Shown: positions 35,301 through 44,222, numbered from the stretch's first letter. The stretch is DNA of 64,000 nucleotides from Burkholderiaceae bacterium (GCA_024235875.1 JACKLP010000001.1:186001-250000), one strand, 5' to 3'. Numbers and translations are program-made. The notes: a model not told the origin generated them from the letters alone.

Positions 35301-36442
35301 AATGTTTCGTCCCGGCTCGCAAGCCCGTCGGCGACATCCGTCGCGCTCTCCCAGGGCTGCCGATAGCCCGGGATCTCCAGATTCGAGACCGTGAACCCGG
35401 TCAGCCCGAAACGGGGCCGCGCCCCGCGACCGGTGGCGCCTTCGTCCCGGATCTCGCCGCCGGCGCCGGTGGCGGCGCCCGGAAACGGCGAGATCGCCGT
35501 CGGGTGGTTGTGGGTCTCGACCTTCAGCAGCGAATGAGTGAGGCCAGGCATGGCCTCGTAGGCACCGTGCGGACCGGCTTGCCCCGGCGAACCGTAGCGC
35601 GGATGAAACCGCGTCGAGACCGCACCTTCGAGAATCGCCGCGTTGTCCGCATACGCGACGATCGTGCCCGCGGGCGCAGCGGCGTGCGTCTTTCGGATCA
35701 TGCCGAACAGCGTCTCGGGCATCGGCTCGCCGTCCAGCGTCCAGCTCGCATTGAAGATCTTGTGCCGGCAATGCTCGGAGTTGGCCTGCGCGAACATCAT
35801 CAGCTCGACGTCGGTCGGATCTCGTCCTTCGCGCGAGAACGCGTCGACGAGGTAGTCGATCTCATCGGCCGACAACGCCAGCCCGAGCGCGGTGTTGGCC
35901 TCGAGAAGTGCATCGCGGCCATGCGCCACCACCGGCACCGTCTGCATCGGCTTGCCGGGCAGCGTCTCGAACATTGCCGCCGGCTCGGGGGCATCGAGCA
36001 GCAGGCTTTCGGTCATCCGGTCGTGCAACGCCGCACCGAGCCGGCGCGCCGAATCGGGGTCGATCGCGGCCCGGCCGAGCAGTCCGCGACGGGCTTGAAG
36101 CCGGTAGACGACACCGCGCTCGATCCGGCGGATGGCCGAGGACCCGCAGACCCGGGCAATATCCGTCGCCTTGCTGGCCCAGGGCGAGACGGTTCCCAGC
36201 CGCGGAACGACCCAGAGCTTGAGGCCGGCGTCGCCCTCGAAGGCGCTCGCGCGCTCATCGACCAGAGACTGCAGACGGGCGTGTTCGTCCGGGTCGATGG
36301 GCGAGTCGGCCCACAAGTAATAGTGGAATCGGGCGTCGAGCGACGCGATCCGGTCATCGATCCGTCGCAATTCACCCAGCAGCCGATCGCGGCGAAAGGT
36401 GGAAAGCGCGGGCGAGCCGGGGAGCGTGAAGTACGCAGGCAT
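32390..36442 (-). CDS. purL: Phosphoribosylformylglycinamidine synthase (FGAM synthase)
   Basis: 1350 residues, the size of the single-chain proteobacterial enzyme. It converts FGAR, glutamine and ATP to FGAM in purine synthesis. Order: N-terminal domain, linker, two AIRS-type ATP-binding halves (KVETHNHPTAISPFPGAATG in the first; VGKDSLSMRTQW in the second), and a C-terminal class I glutaminase. The glutaminase has Cys1195 (GVCNGCQM), His1315 and Glu1317 (PHPERVF). A TATAAT lies 26 nt upstream. It is divergent from the TRAP operon and upstream of the acyl-CoA dehydrogenases. Confidence 0.96.
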   Translation of the reverse strand: MPAYFTLPGSPALSTFRRDRLLGELRRIDDRIASLDARFHYYLWADSPIDPDEHARLQSLVDERASAFEGDAGLKLWVVPRLGTVSPWASKATDIARVCGSSAIRRIERGVVYRLQARRGLLGRAAIDPDSARRLGAALHDRMTESLLLDAPEPAAMFETLPGKPMQTVPVVAHGRDALLEANTALGLALSADEIDYLVDAFSREGRDPTDVELMMFAQANSEHCRHKIFNASWTLDGEPMPETLFGMIRKTHAAAPAGTIVAYADNAAILEGAVSTRFHPRYGSPGQAGPHGAYEAMPGLTHSLLKVETHNHPTAISPFPGAATGAGGEIRDEGATGRGARPRFGLTGFTVSNLEIPGYRQPWESATDVADGLASRDETLPYGRPDRIASALQIMIDGPIGGASFNNEFGRPNLLGYFRTYEQNVAGRMRGYHKPIMIAGGVGSIDARHTHKNGLAAGALLIQLGGPGMRIGLGGGAASSMGTGTNTAELDFDSVQRGNPEIQRRAQEVLDRCWAMGADNPIESVHDVGAGGLSNAFPEIVHDAGRSARFELASVPLEASGLSPAEIWCNEAQERYVLALAPESLALFRFLCERERCPFSVVGRVTDDGRLRLVGEVTGAAGHESVRSGSRDPVDMPMEVLLGKPPKMHRTGETRIRRLAPIDVAGLDLGAMAAAVLRAPTVASKSFLITIGDRTVGGLSARDQMVGPWQVPVADCAIGLVDFTGHRGDALAMGERTPVAVIDPAAASRLAIAEALTNLAAAGIDSLGRVKLSANWMAACGDPAEDADLFRAVNAASELCVALGVSIPVGKDSLSMRTQWRDDAGDRSVTSPTSLIVSAWSAVSDVRRAVTPQLDPSVETALILVDLGGGRRRLGGSVLAQVSAQVGDTCPDLDDPAALAALVETVAELAREGRLLAYHDRSDGGLFATICEMAFAGRCGVGVNLDMLTIDPSVSDWGDYKIRPEQVAVQRNELTLAALFNEELGAVLQVRAEDRDPVLRLLRDKGLGALSHAVGKPIEDDRIAFYRDGRCVFSEPRAELQRIWSETSYRIAALRDDPACAQEEFDSIPETDTPGLACEPVFDPAEDVAAPMIATGARPRVAILREQGVNGHLEMAAAFTQAGFEAIDVHMTDLASGRQRLDEFLGLAACGGFSYGDVLGAGSGWARSVLYNGPMAEAFSIFFSRPDTFSLGVCNGCQMLSQLKAIIPGAARWPRFVRNRSEQFEARLSMVEVLPSPSILFAGMAGSRMPVAVSHGEGRVDFGEYGSDGVLASMRYIETDGTVAARYPANPNGSPQGLTGFTSADGRATILMPHPERVFRSVQMSWRPPGLGEASPWLRMFRNARAWVG

Positions 36443-36467
36443 CGGCGGCGGTGTTCGGGAAAACGAA

Positions 36468-36473
36468 ATTATA
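36468..36473 (-). promoter_or_regulatory. Candidate -10 element of purL
   Basis: A perfect TATAAT reads on the minus strand 26 nt before the purL ATG, in otherwise GC-rich DNA. No good -35 hexamer is visible at 16-18 bp, so it may need an activator. Confidence 0.4.
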
Positions 36474-36601
36474 GGGTCTGCGGACCCGGCGACCGATTTC
36501 GGTTCTCGCCAGACGGGATCCCTGTACTAAGATGGCTGCGCCGTCGTCGCCACGACGCCCCAATAACGCCACCTGACGTGGTCAGTCATCGAGGAGAAGT
36601 C

Positions 36602-37579
36602 ATGCAGATCGCCAGTCACCTGAAGCTTGCCGCCGCAGCCGCGGCCTTGCTGGCCGCGGGTTCGGCCCAGGCCGCCAAGTGGGACATGCCCCTTGCCTAC
36701 TCGGCCAAGAACTACCACTCCGAGAACGCTGCGGACTTCGCGAAATGCGTGACCAGCGGCACCGGTGGCAAGCTCGAGATCGTGACGCACCCGTCGGGCT
36801 CGCTGTTCAAGGGCAATGAAATCAAGCGGGCGGTCCAGACCGGACAGGCTCCGATCGGCGAGCGCCTTTTGTCGGCCCATCAGAACGAGAACGCAATCTT
36901 CGGCGTGGATTCGCTGCCATTCCTCGCCACCTCGTTCGATGACGCCGAGCGCCTGTGGTCGGTTGCGCTACCGACCCTGTCCAAGATCCTCGATTCCCAG
37001 AACCTGGTCTATCTGTACTCGGTCGCCTGGCCGCCGCAGGGCCTGTATTTCAAGAAGCCGGTCGACTCCGTGGCGGACATGAAGGGCGTCAAGTTCCGCT
37101 CCTACAATGCGACCACCGCGAAAATGGCCCAGCTCACCGGCATGGTCCCCACGCAAGTGGAGGCCGCCGAACTGTCGCAGGCATTCGCCACTGGCGTCGT
37201 CGAATCGATGATCTCTTCGGGCGCCACCGGTTACGACCGAAAGCTGTGGGAACACACGACCCACTTCTATGAGGTCGACGCCTGGTTGCCGCGTAACACC
37301 GTCGTCGTCAACAAGGCCGCCTGGCAGGGCCTCGACGACGCAACCCGTCAGACGGTTCGCAATTGTGCCAAGGTCGCGGCCGCGGAAGGGCTCAAACGTG
37401 CCCGCACCTACACCGACTTCACGCTCAAGGGTCTCGCCAAGGGCGGCATGAAGGTCGGCAAGGCCAGCGACAAGCTCAAGTCGGAGCTTCGTGCGATCGG
37501 CGTCACGATGACCGCGGACTGGCTCAAGAAGGCAGGTCCGGACGGCAAGGCCATCGTCGACAGGTTCAACGCCAAGTAG
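36602..37579 (+). CDS. TRAP transporter periplasmic binding protein (DctP family)
   Basis: 325 residues from ATG 36602 with GAGGAGAA upstream; the frame is open further left only as purL shadow. A signal peptide (LKLAAAAAALLAAGSAQA) precedes a DctP fold: FRSYNATTAKMAQLTGMVPT, then EAAELSQAFATGVVESMISS, with the conserved Arg (FRS) that usually grips a carboxylate. So the substrate is probably an organic acid, identity unknown. It heads the operon binding protein, small permease, large permease, nnr, pgi. Confidence 0.88.
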   Translation: MQIASHLKLAAAAAALLAAGSAQAAKWDMPLAYSAKNYHSENAADFAKCVTSGTGGKLEIVTHPSGSLFKGNEIKRAVQTGQAPIGERLLSAHQNENAIFGVDSLPFLATSFDDAERLWSVALPTLSKILDSQNLVYLYSVAWPPQGLYFKKPVDSVADMKGVKFRSYNATTAKMAQLTGMVPTQVEAAELSQAFATGVVESMISSGATGYDRKLWEHTTHFYEVDAWLPRNTVVVNKAAWQGLDDATRQTVRNCAKVAAAEGLKRARTYTDFTLKGLAKGGMKVGKASDKLKSELRAIGVTMTADWLKKAGPDGKAIVDRFNAK

Positions 37580-37591
37580 GTCGACGCCGCC

Positions 37592-38140
37592 GTGCGCGCT
37601 CGCGTCCCCGCGAACTCGCCGGGAGTCGTCCGCCGCCTGCTCGACGCGCTTTACCTGGGCGCGGGCTTGGCGGCGGCCGGATTCACGGTCGCGATCCTGG
37701 TGATCATCGTGCTGCAGATGGCTGCACGCTGGAGTGGGATCGCATTCCCGGGCTCGACCGACTATGCCGGCTACTGCATGGCGTCGGCGAGCTTTCTTGC
37801 CTTTGCTCATGCGCTGAACCGGGGTGCGCATATCCGGGTCGGGCTGCTGCTGAACGTGCTGGGCCCGCGCCGGCGCCTCGGCGAGGCCTGGTGCTTCGGG
37901 ATCGGCTCGGCGCTCGGCGTGTACTTCGCCTACTACGCGGTCAAGGCGGTCTACTGGTCGTACCGTCTCAACGACATCAGCCAGGGCCAGGACGCCACGC
38001 CGCTATGGGTCCCGCAACTCGGCATGGCGGTCGGTGCCGTCGTGTTCGCGATCGCCCTGCTCGATCATTTGGTGCGCGTGATCAGGACGGGAGACCCCGG
38101 TATCGTGTCCGAAACCGCCGATCAGGCTCACGCGGAGTAG
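37592..38140 (+). CDS. TRAP transporter small permease (DctQ family)
   Basis: 182 residues from GTG 37592, 12 bp after the binding protein gene. Four hydrophobic segments (about 22-45, 60-80, 100-125 and 145-165) match the four-helix DctQ subunit, which packs beside the large permease in the inner membrane. ARWSGIAFPGSTDYAGYCMA is typical of the family. It ends 6 bp before the large permease start. Confidence 0.85.
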   Translation: MRARVPANSPGVVRRLLDALYLGAGLAAAGFTVAILVIIVLQMAARWSGIAFPGSTDYAGYCMASASFLAFAHALNRGAHIRVGLLLNVLGPRRRLGEAWCFGIGSALGVYFAYYAVKAVYWSYRLNDISQGQDATPLWVPQLGMAVGAVVFAIALLDHLVRVIRTGDPGIVSETADQAHAE

Positions 38141-38146
38141 ACGCCC

Positions 38147-39460
38147 ATGGAGCAACTCGGCTCGACCGCGGTCTTCCTGTTCGTCCTGTTCCTGCTGCTG
38201 GGCTCCGGGGTCTGGGTCGGGCTCGCGCTGCTTGGCGTCGCCTTCGTCGGCGTCGAGTTGTTCACGACGCGGCCGGCCGGCGACTCGATGATCACCACGG
38301 TCTGGACGTCATCTTCAAGCTGGGCGCTCACGGCCCTGCCGCTATTCATCTGGATGGGCGAGATCCTTTATCGGACCCGCCTGTCGGCCGACATGTTCCG
38401 CGGCCTGGCTCCCTGGATGGCGCCCTTGCCCGGTGGGCTGCTGCACACGAACATCGTCGGCTGCACGGTGTTCGCCGCGGTATCGGGTTCATCGGCCGCC
38501 ACGCTCACCACGGTCGGGAAGATGTCGATCCCCGAGCTTCGCGCCCGCGGCTACCCCGAGCGAATGACGATCGGAACGCTCGCCGGTGCGGCCACGCTCG
38601 GCCTGATGATTCCTCCCTCACTGACGCTCATCGTCTACGGGGTCACGACCAACGAGTCGATCACGCGCCTGTTCATCGCGGGCATCGTACCGGGGCTGGT
38701 ACTGGCCGTCCTGTTCATGGCCTATGTGGTCATCTGGTCGTTCCTGTTCCGATCGCAGATGCCGCCACGCGAGCCGCCGAGTTCGCTCGGCCACAAGCTG
38801 AAGAACTCGCGTTTCCTGATTCCGGTCATCCTACTGATCCTGCTCGTCATCGGCTCGATGTATGTGGGACTGGCCACGGCCACCGAGGCCGCGGCCTTCG
38901 GCGTGCTGGGATCGCTGCTGCTTGCCGCGGGTCAGGGCTCTCTGAGTTGGCGCACCTTTGGCGAGAGCCTGATGGGTGCGACGAGAACCTCGGCCATGAT
39001 CGCGCTGATTCTGTCGGGCGCCGCCTTCCTGTCGCTATCGATGGGGTTCACGGGCCTGCCCCGCTCCCTGGCCAACTGGATCGGATCGCTCGAGCTGTCC
39101 CGACTCGAACTGCTGGCGGCGTTGCTGGGCTTCTACATCCTGATCGGCTGTTTCCTCGACGGTATCTCTTCGGTCGTGCTGACGATGGCGGTGGTGGAGC
39201 CAATGATCCAGCAGGCGGGAATCGATCCGATCTGGTTCGGAATCTTCGTGGTGGTGGTCGTTGAAATGGCGCAGATCACGCCACCGGTCGGTTTCAACCT
39301 GTTCGTGCTGCAGGGCATGACCACGCACGGCATGGGGTACATCGCGCGTGCGGCCCTGCCGATGTTCTGCATCATGGTCGTGATGGTCGCCCTGCTGGTC
39401 GCCTATCCGGAATTGGCAACCTGGCTACCCCGAAACATGCGCCAGGGGCCCGGCTCATGA
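38147..39460 (+). CDS. TRAP transporter large permease (DctM family)
   Basis: 437 residues with about 12 hydrophobic segments. TTVGKMSIPELRARGYPERM followed by GAATLGLMIPPSLTLIVYGV is the DctM signature, and MAQITPPVGFNLFVLQGM near the C terminus lies in the second ion-binding hairpin. It forms the Na+-driven elevator domain for uptake of the substrate captured by the DctP protein encoded upstream. It ends 10 bp before nnr. Confidence 0.9.
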   Translation: MEQLGSTAVFLFVLFLLLGSGVWVGLALLGVAFVGVELFTTRPAGDSMITTVWTSSSSWALTALPLFIWMGEILYRTRLSADMFRGLAPWMAPLPGGLLHTNIVGCTVFAAVSGSSAATLTTVGKMSIPELRARGYPERMTIGTLAGAATLGLMIPPSLTLIVYGVTTNESITRLFIAGIVPGLVLAVLFMAYVVIWSFLFRSQMPPREPPSSLGHKLKNSRFLIPVILLILLVIGSMYVGLATATEAAAFGVLGSLLLAAGQGSLSWRTFGESLMGATRTSAMIALILSGAAFLSLSMGFTGLPRSLANWIGSLELSRLELLAALLGFYILIGCFLDGISSVVLTMAVVEPMIQQAGIDPIWFGIFVVVVVEMAQITPPVGFNLFVLQGMTTHGMGYIARAALPMFCIMVVMVALLVAYPELATWLPRNMRQGPGS

Positions 39461-39470
39461 CGGGACGGGC

Positions 39471-40979
39471 ATGACGCAGCCTCCTGCGGATTTCAGCCTG
39501 ACGGCGACCATTCGCGAAGTCGAACGGCACTGGTTGGCCCGTTTGCCCGCCGGCTCCCTGATGGAGCGGGCCGCCGCCGCCGTCGCCTCGCAAGCCGACC
39601 GCATCGCGCGGTTCCGGCCGCGTGGCGGCACGATCATCGCCCTCGTGGGCCCCGGCAACAATGGTGGCGATGCCTTGCTCGCCTTGACGGCGCTGCGCGA
39701 TCGAGGCTACCCGGTAGAGGCCCTTGCGCTGGCACCCGAGCACATGCCCGCTGCCGCCGACGCCGCGCGTGCCCGGGCTCGCTGGTCGGCCTCGGGCGCC
39801 ACGCTCGAGGCCTTGTCGATGCTCGAGTCAAGCCTTTCGGGCGCCGCGCTCGTCATCGACGGCCTGTTCGGGATCGGCCTGTCACGCGGGCTCGATGGCA
39901 ATGCCGCGAAGGCCGCGACGCTGCTCGCCGGCGCTTCGGGGACACCGGTCCTCGCCGTCGACGTGCCCAGCGGGATAGACGCCGACACGGGCGCCATCGT
40001 CGGCGGGCGTGGCCATGTCGCCGTGCGAGCCGACCTGACGGTCACGATGATCGCCGACAAGCCCGGGCTCGCGACTGGCGATGGCCTCGCCCATGCAGGA
40101 CGCAGTGTCCTGGCAAGTCTCGGTCTGCCGGCGGCCCCGGTCGATGGACGTCGAATCGACCGAGCCCACGTGGCCGGATGGATGCCCGCACGTGCGCGCA
40201 ATGCGCACAAGGGATCCCATGGCACGGTCAGCGTCGTCGGCGGTGCCGAGGGCATGCGCGGCGCGGCCCTGCTGGCGGCACGCGCCGCACAGTGCGCGGG
40301 AGCCGGCAAAGTGATCGTGACCGGCCCGGATGGTCCATCCTTCGATCCCGGTCAACCGCAACTGATGAGCGCCGAGCCTGCGCCGGCACTGGCGGCTGCC
40401 AGCGCCATCGCGATCGGTTGCGGGCTGGGGCAAGGGCCGCAGGCGCTCGAGTTGTTGTGCCAGTGTCTGGCCCGCCCGGTTCCGCTGGTAGCCGACGCCG
40501 ACGCCTTGAATCTGATCGCCGGCGATACGGGTACGGCAGCGCTGACCGCATTGCGTGCCCGCTCCGCGCAGACCCCTACGGTGCTCACCCCCCACCCTCT
40601 CGAGGCGGCCCGCTTGCTCGACACCGACGCCGCCTCGGTACAAGCCGACCGGATCGGCGCGGCCTGTGCACTATCGCGCAGCCTGTCCGGCGTGGTCGTA
40701 CTCAAGGGCGCGGGAACCGTGATTGCGACGCCGCAGGGCGCTTGGGGCATCGTCGACACCGGCGGCCCGGCACTGGGGGTCGGCGGCACCGGCGACGTGC
40801 TCGCCGGCGCGTTGGCCGCCTTGCTCGCACAGGGCCTGGACGGCTGGCACGCGGCCGCACTCGCCGCCTGGGCGCATGGCGAGGCCGGTGATCGCTGGTC
40901 GATCGCGCACTCCAAGGGAATCGGGCTATCGTCGACCGATCTGCCCGCTCTCATCACGGAATCCCTGAATGCCCAATGA
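39471..40979 (+). CDS. nnr: Bifunctional NAD(P)H-hydrate epimerase / ADP-dependent dehydratase
   Basis: 502 residues. The N-terminal YjeF_N epimerase (~1-215) has ALVGPGNNGGDALLALTALR and VLAVDVPSGIDADTGAIVGG. The C-terminal ribokinase-like dehydratase (~235-500) has AHKGSHGTVSVVGGAEGMRG, TVLTPHPLEAARLL and GVGGTGDVLAGALAALLAQG. Together they repair hydrated NADH and NADPH. Its stop overlaps the pgi start by 11 bases, so translation is coupled to pgi and linked by position to the TRAP genes. Confidence 0.93.
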   Translation: MTQPPADFSLTATIREVERHWLARLPAGSLMERAAAAVASQADRIARFRPRGGTIIALVGPGNNGGDALLALTALRDRGYPVEALALAPEHMPAAADAARARARWSASGATLEALSMLESSLSGAALVIDGLFGIGLSRGLDGNAAKAATLLAGASGTPVLAVDVPSGIDADTGAIVGGRGHVAVRADLTVTMIADKPGLATGDGLAHAGRSVLASLGLPAAPVDGRRIDRAHVAGWMPARARNAHKGSHGTVSVVGGAEGMRGAALLAARAAQCAGAGKVIVTGPDGPSFDPGQPQLMSAEPAPALAAASAIAIGCGLGQGPQALELLCQCLARPVPLVADADALNLIAGDTGTAALTALRARSAQTPTVLTPHPLEAARLLDTDAASVQADRIGAACALSRSLSGVVVLKGAGTVIATPQGAWGIVDTGGPALGVGGTGDVLAGALAALLAQGLDGWHAAALAAWAHGEAGDRWSIAHSKGIGLSSTDLPALITESLNAQ

Positions 40980-42588
40980 CTGCCGCCCCGACCCGCTGGC
41001 GTACAAGGCTGCCCTGAACGCCGTCCGTGCGGCCGCCCGACAGGCGCGCGAACTACGGATCCTCGATCTCTTCGAGCAAGAACCCGACCGACTCGAGCGC
41101 CTGAGCTTCGAAACCGCCGGCCTGTATGTCGATCTGAGCCGGCACCGCCTGCCTGCTCGCGCGTGGTCCTCTTTCGAGCGCCTCGTCGGCGCCGCCGATC
41201 TGGTCGGCTGGCGGCGGGCGATGTTTGCGGGCGACCCCATCAACCTGACCGAGGAGCGTGCGGTACTCCACGTGGCGCTGCGTGCTTCGGGCGAGCAGCC
41301 GTTCCGGCTCGGCGCGGTCGGCGAGGACCTGATGCCGGAAATCGGCGACACGCTCGCAAGGATGGCCGCATTCAGCGACCGTGTTCGCGATGGCAGTTGG
41401 CGCGGCGCGGAAGGGCACTTGATCACCGACGTGGTCAATGTAGGCATCGGGGGGTCCCAGCTCGGCCCGTTCCTGGCATGCGATGCCCTGGCTCGCTTCG
41501 GTCACCCACGGCTCCGGGTGCATTTTCTCTCGAACATCGATCCCGATGCCTGGGACCGGCTGGCGGAACGACTCGATCCCAAGCGCACCTTGGCCATTGT
41601 CGCGTCGAAGTCCTGGCGCACCATCGAGACGGCTCGCAACGCGCAGGCGGTACGCCGTTGGTTGCTGGCGGCAGGCGTCGGACGCGATCAGCTTCGGCAC
41701 CACCTGGTCGGTGTCACGGCCAACCCGACTGGTGCTCGCGAATTCGGCCTGGCCAACGAGGGCATCTTTCCGTTTCGCGACTGGGTCGGAGGCCGGTTCT
41801 CGCTCTGGTCGGCAATCGGACTGCCCGTCATGCTGCAGATCGGTCCCGAGGCCTTCGCGCAGATGCTCGCCGGTGCCCGCGAGATGGACTCGCACTTCCT
41901 CGAGACGCAGTGGGATCGGAACATTCCCGTCATGATGGCGCTACTGTCGCTATGGAACGCGGATGCACTCGGCTCCCAGACCGAAGCCGTGATCCCGTAT
42001 TCGCAGGCGCTCGCGCGATTGCCCGCCTATTTGCAGCAGCTTCAGATGGAGAGCAATGGCAAGCGCGTCGATGTCGACGGGAACGTGATCCCCGGGCCAC
42101 CGGCGCCGGTGATCTGGGGGGAGCCGGGTACGGACGCCCAGCATTCGTTCTTCCAGTCACTACACCAGGGCCTGCAGCCCCAGCCTGTCGACTTCGTGCT
42201 CGTCCGACCCACCCAGGAGGATCCCGAAGGCCGTGGGCGCGGATTGCTTGCAAACGCCCTGGCCCAGGCCGAGGCGCTGCTCCGAGGGCGGCCCGACCCA
42301 GAGAACCCGCACCGCCACTATCCCGGCAATCGGCCTTCGACGACGATTCTCCTCGATCGGCTCGATCCGAGACGCTTCGGCGCGCTGGTCGCCCTCTACG
42401 AGCACAAGACGGCGTCGCTGGGCTGGCTGATCCGTATCAACTCCTTCGATCAATGGGGCGTGGAGCTCGGCAAGGAGATCGCCGCCGAGCACGAGAAGCT
42501 GCTTGCGAACCCGGATCGCGCATCGGCTGCCCGGCTCGACCCATCGACCGCGGAACTGCTGCGCCGGCTCACCGCCACGGCGCCCTGA
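40969..42588 (+). CDS. pgi: Glucose-6-phosphate isomerase
   Basis: 539 residues from ATG 40969, inside the end of nnr. It interconverts glucose-6-phosphate and fructose-6-phosphate. The SIS-fold signatures are present: VNVGIGGSQLGPFLACDA for phosphate binding, FRDWVGGRFSLWSAIGLPVM, and LGWLIRINSFDQWGVELGKE at the C terminus with the catalytic-region Lys. The QQLQMESNGKRV segment is also conserved. It is the last gene of the TRAP-nnr-pgi run and is convergent with the ABC ATPase gene (15 bp gap). Confidence 0.95.
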   Translation: MPNDCRPDPLAYKAALNAVRAAARQARELRILDLFEQEPDRLERLSFETAGLYVDLSRHRLPARAWSSFERLVGAADLVGWRRAMFAGDPINLTEERAVLHVALRASGEQPFRLGAVGEDLMPEIGDTLARMAAFSDRVRDGSWRGAEGHLITDVVNVGIGGSQLGPFLACDALARFGHPRLRVHFLSNIDPDAWDRLAERLDPKRTLAIVASKSWRTIETARNAQAVRRWLLAAGVGRDQLRHHLVGVTANPTGAREFGLANEGIFPFRDWVGGRFSLWSAIGLPVMLQIGPEAFAQMLAGAREMDSHFLETQWDRNIPVMMALLSLWNADALGSQTEAVIPYSQALARLPAYLQQLQMESNGKRVDVDGNVIPGPPAPVIWGEPGTDAQHSFFQSLHQGLQPQPVDFVLVRPTQEDPEGRGRGLLANALAQAEALLRGRPDPENPHRHYPGNRPSTTILLDRLDPRRFGALVALYEHKTASLGWLIRINSFDQWGVELGKEIAAEHEKLLANPDRASAARLDPSTAELLRRLTATAP

Positions 42589-42603
42589 AACGCACCTGGG
42601 CGG

Positions 42604-43299
42604 TCAGCCGGCGTCTTGCATGGCGCCCTGATCGATGGATGCGATCCTGCCGGCCCGCAGGGTCAGGCGCTGCCGACAGCGCCCGGCCAGTTGCTCGTCG
42701 TGCGTCACCAGCACCAACGTCGCCCCCGCCTCGCGGTTCATCTCGAACAGCAACTCGATCACTCGCTGGCCGGTTGCCGAGTCCAGACTGCCCGTGGGTT
42801 CGTCGGCGAACAGCAGCCTCGGTCGCGAAACGAATGCCCGCGCGAGAGCGACCCGCTGTTGCTCTCCGCCGCTGAGTGTGCGCGGATAATGCCGTTCACG
42901 CTCGGCCAGCCCCACGTGTGCGAGCAGCGAGCGCGCGCGTCGCAAGGCATCGGGGGCGCCGGCGAGCTCGAGCGGCAGCAGCACGTTCTCGAGCGCCGTC
43001 ATCTGCGGCAGCAACTGAAACGACTGGAACACGAAGCCCAGCTCGCGCGCGCGCCAGGCGGCCCGTTGGTCCTCGTCCATCCCGAACAAGGATTGCCCGA
43101 AGATCGAGACCTGTCCCGCACTCGGCACATCGAGTCCGGCGAGCAGGCCCAGCAGGGTCGACTTCCCCGAGCCCGATGCGCCCACGATCGCGAGCGTATC
43201 GCCCGAATCGACGGAAAAACTGAGATCATCGAGGATCGTCAGCCAGCCATCGGCATCCCGAACGCGCCTGCTCAACCCCTCGACGACGATTGCCTTCAT
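42604..43299 (-). CDS. YbbA-type ABC transporter ATP-binding protein
   Basis: 231 residues from ATG 43299. The open frame continues to 43794, but the extra part overlaps tesA in antisense and has no domain. Walker A is GASGSGKSTLLG (~43-54), the Q loop is VFQSFQLLPQMTALENVLLP, the signature is LSGGEQQRVALARA, Walker B is RLLFADEPTGSLD and the H switch is LVLVTHD. This is the MacB/LolD/YbbA group. The usual FtsX-type permease gene (YbbP) is not adjacent. Its ATG overlaps the divergent tesA ATG on CATG; the ybbA-tesA divergent pairing is also found in E. coli. Confidence 0.88.
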   Translation of the reverse strand: MKAIVVEGLSRRVRDADGWLTILDDLSFSVDSGDTLAIVGASGSGKSTLLGLLAGLDVPSAGQVSIFGQSLFGMDEDQRAAWRARELGFVFQSFQLLPQMTALENVLLPLELAGAPDALRRARSLLAHVGLAERERHYPRTLSGGEQQRVALARAFVSRPRLLFADEPTGSLDSATGQRVIELLFEMNREAGATLVLVTHDEQLAGRCRQRLTLRAGRIASIDQGAMQDAG

Positions 43300-44014
43300 G
43301 CCTTTGCCCGACTCCATGGTCGCCGGCCGCCGCCAGATCCTGGGCCGGATGGCCGCCAGTTTACTCGTACGACTCGCGCCCGCCGCCTTGCTCGCCGCCG
43401 CGCCGGCCTCGTCCGCAACTCCGGCCCGAGCCGAGGCGGGATCCGACACCGGTGCCGACAAGGCGCGCTCGATCCTGATCCTGGGCGACAGCCTGTCGGC
43501 CGAATACGGGCTGGCCCGCGGTGCCGGTTGGGTCGCCTTGCTCTCGGCGCGGCTCGAACGAGAGCAGCCTGGACGATTCCGGGTGGTCAATGCCAGCGTC
43601 AGCGGCGACACCAGCGCGGGTGGGCGCGCCCGCTTGCCACGATTGATCGAGCGACATCGACCCGCGCTGGTTCTGATCGAGCTCGGCGCCAACGACGCGC
43701 TGCGCGGGCTCGATCTCGACGCGACCCGTGACAACCTGTCGGCAATGGTCAGGCTCGTCAAGGACTCGGGCGCCCGCGCATTGGTGCTTGGCATGCAGCT
43801 GCCGCCGAACTACGGCCCCGACTACACGGCAAGCTTCGCAGCGATGTTCGGCCGCGTCGCCGACCGGGAATCCACGGCACTGGTTCCCTTCCTGCTCGAC
43901 GGCTTCGCGGGCGATCTCGGGTACTTTCAGGCCGATCGGATACATCCGAATGCCCGCGCACAGTTGAAGATGCTCGAAAACGTCTGGCCAGTGCTGGAGC
44001 CGTTGCTGAACTGA
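43298..44014 (+). CDS. tesA: Periplasmic SGNH esterase / acyl-CoA thioesterase I
   Basis: 238 residues from ATG 43298; ATG 43316 (MVAGRRQILG) is an alternative. A signal peptide region (MAASLLVRLAPAALLAAAPA) precedes the SGNH hydrolase blocks: Ser65 in LILGDSLSAEYGL, Gly in VNASVSGDTSAGG, Asn in ELGANDALRG, and the Asp/His pair in FQADRIHPN. The enzyme hydrolyses acyl thioesters, aryl esters and lysophospholipids in the periplasm. It is divergent from the YbbA-type ATPase gene and followed by tRNA-Leu on the other strand. Confidence 0.9.
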   Translation: MPLPDSMVAGRRQILGRMAASLLVRLAPAALLAAAPASSATPARAEAGSDTGADKARSILILGDSLSAEYGLARGAGWVALLSARLEREQPGRFRVVNASVSGDTSAGGRARLPRLIERHRPALVLIELGANDALRGLDLDATRDNLSAMVRLVKDSGARALVLGMQLPPNYGPDYTASFAAMFGRVADRESTALVPFLLDGFAGDLGYFQADRIHPNARAQLKMLENVWPVLEPLLN

Positions 44015-44024
44015 GCGGATGTAC

Positions 44025-44111
44025 TGGTGCGGCTGGCGGGACTCGAACCCGCATGACCTCTCGGTCGGGAGATTTTAAGTCTCCTATGTCTACCGGTTCC
44101 ATCACAGCCGC
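44025..44111 (-). tRNA. tRNA-Leu (anticodon UAA)
   Basis: 87 nt including encoded CCA (44025-44027). The acceptor GCGGCTG pairs with CAGCCGC, the anticodon loop is CTTAAAA between GGAGA and TCTCC, a long variable arm marks class II, and the T arm reads GCGGGTTCGAGTCCCGC. In E. coli the same isoacceptor (leuZ) follows tRNA-Cys and tRNA-Gly next to pgsA. Confidence 0.96.
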
Positions 44112-44140
44112 ACGGCCCGCCCGGTCGCCCACGCCGCAAC

Positions 44141-44165
44141 GGCCCCGAAGTTTAACTCCGGGGCC
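44141..44165. terminator. Hairpin between glutamate dehydrogenase and tRNA-Leu
   Basis: GGCCCCG (44141-44147) pairs with CGGGGCC (44159-44165); inner AGT/ACT bases can extend it. No T tract follows, so strength is uncertain. Confidence 0.4.
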
Positions 44166-44222
44166 AGATGAACTCGGTGTGCTTCGTGGCCGGAACCGTC
44201 GAAGCCGAGGACGCCCGGGGCG

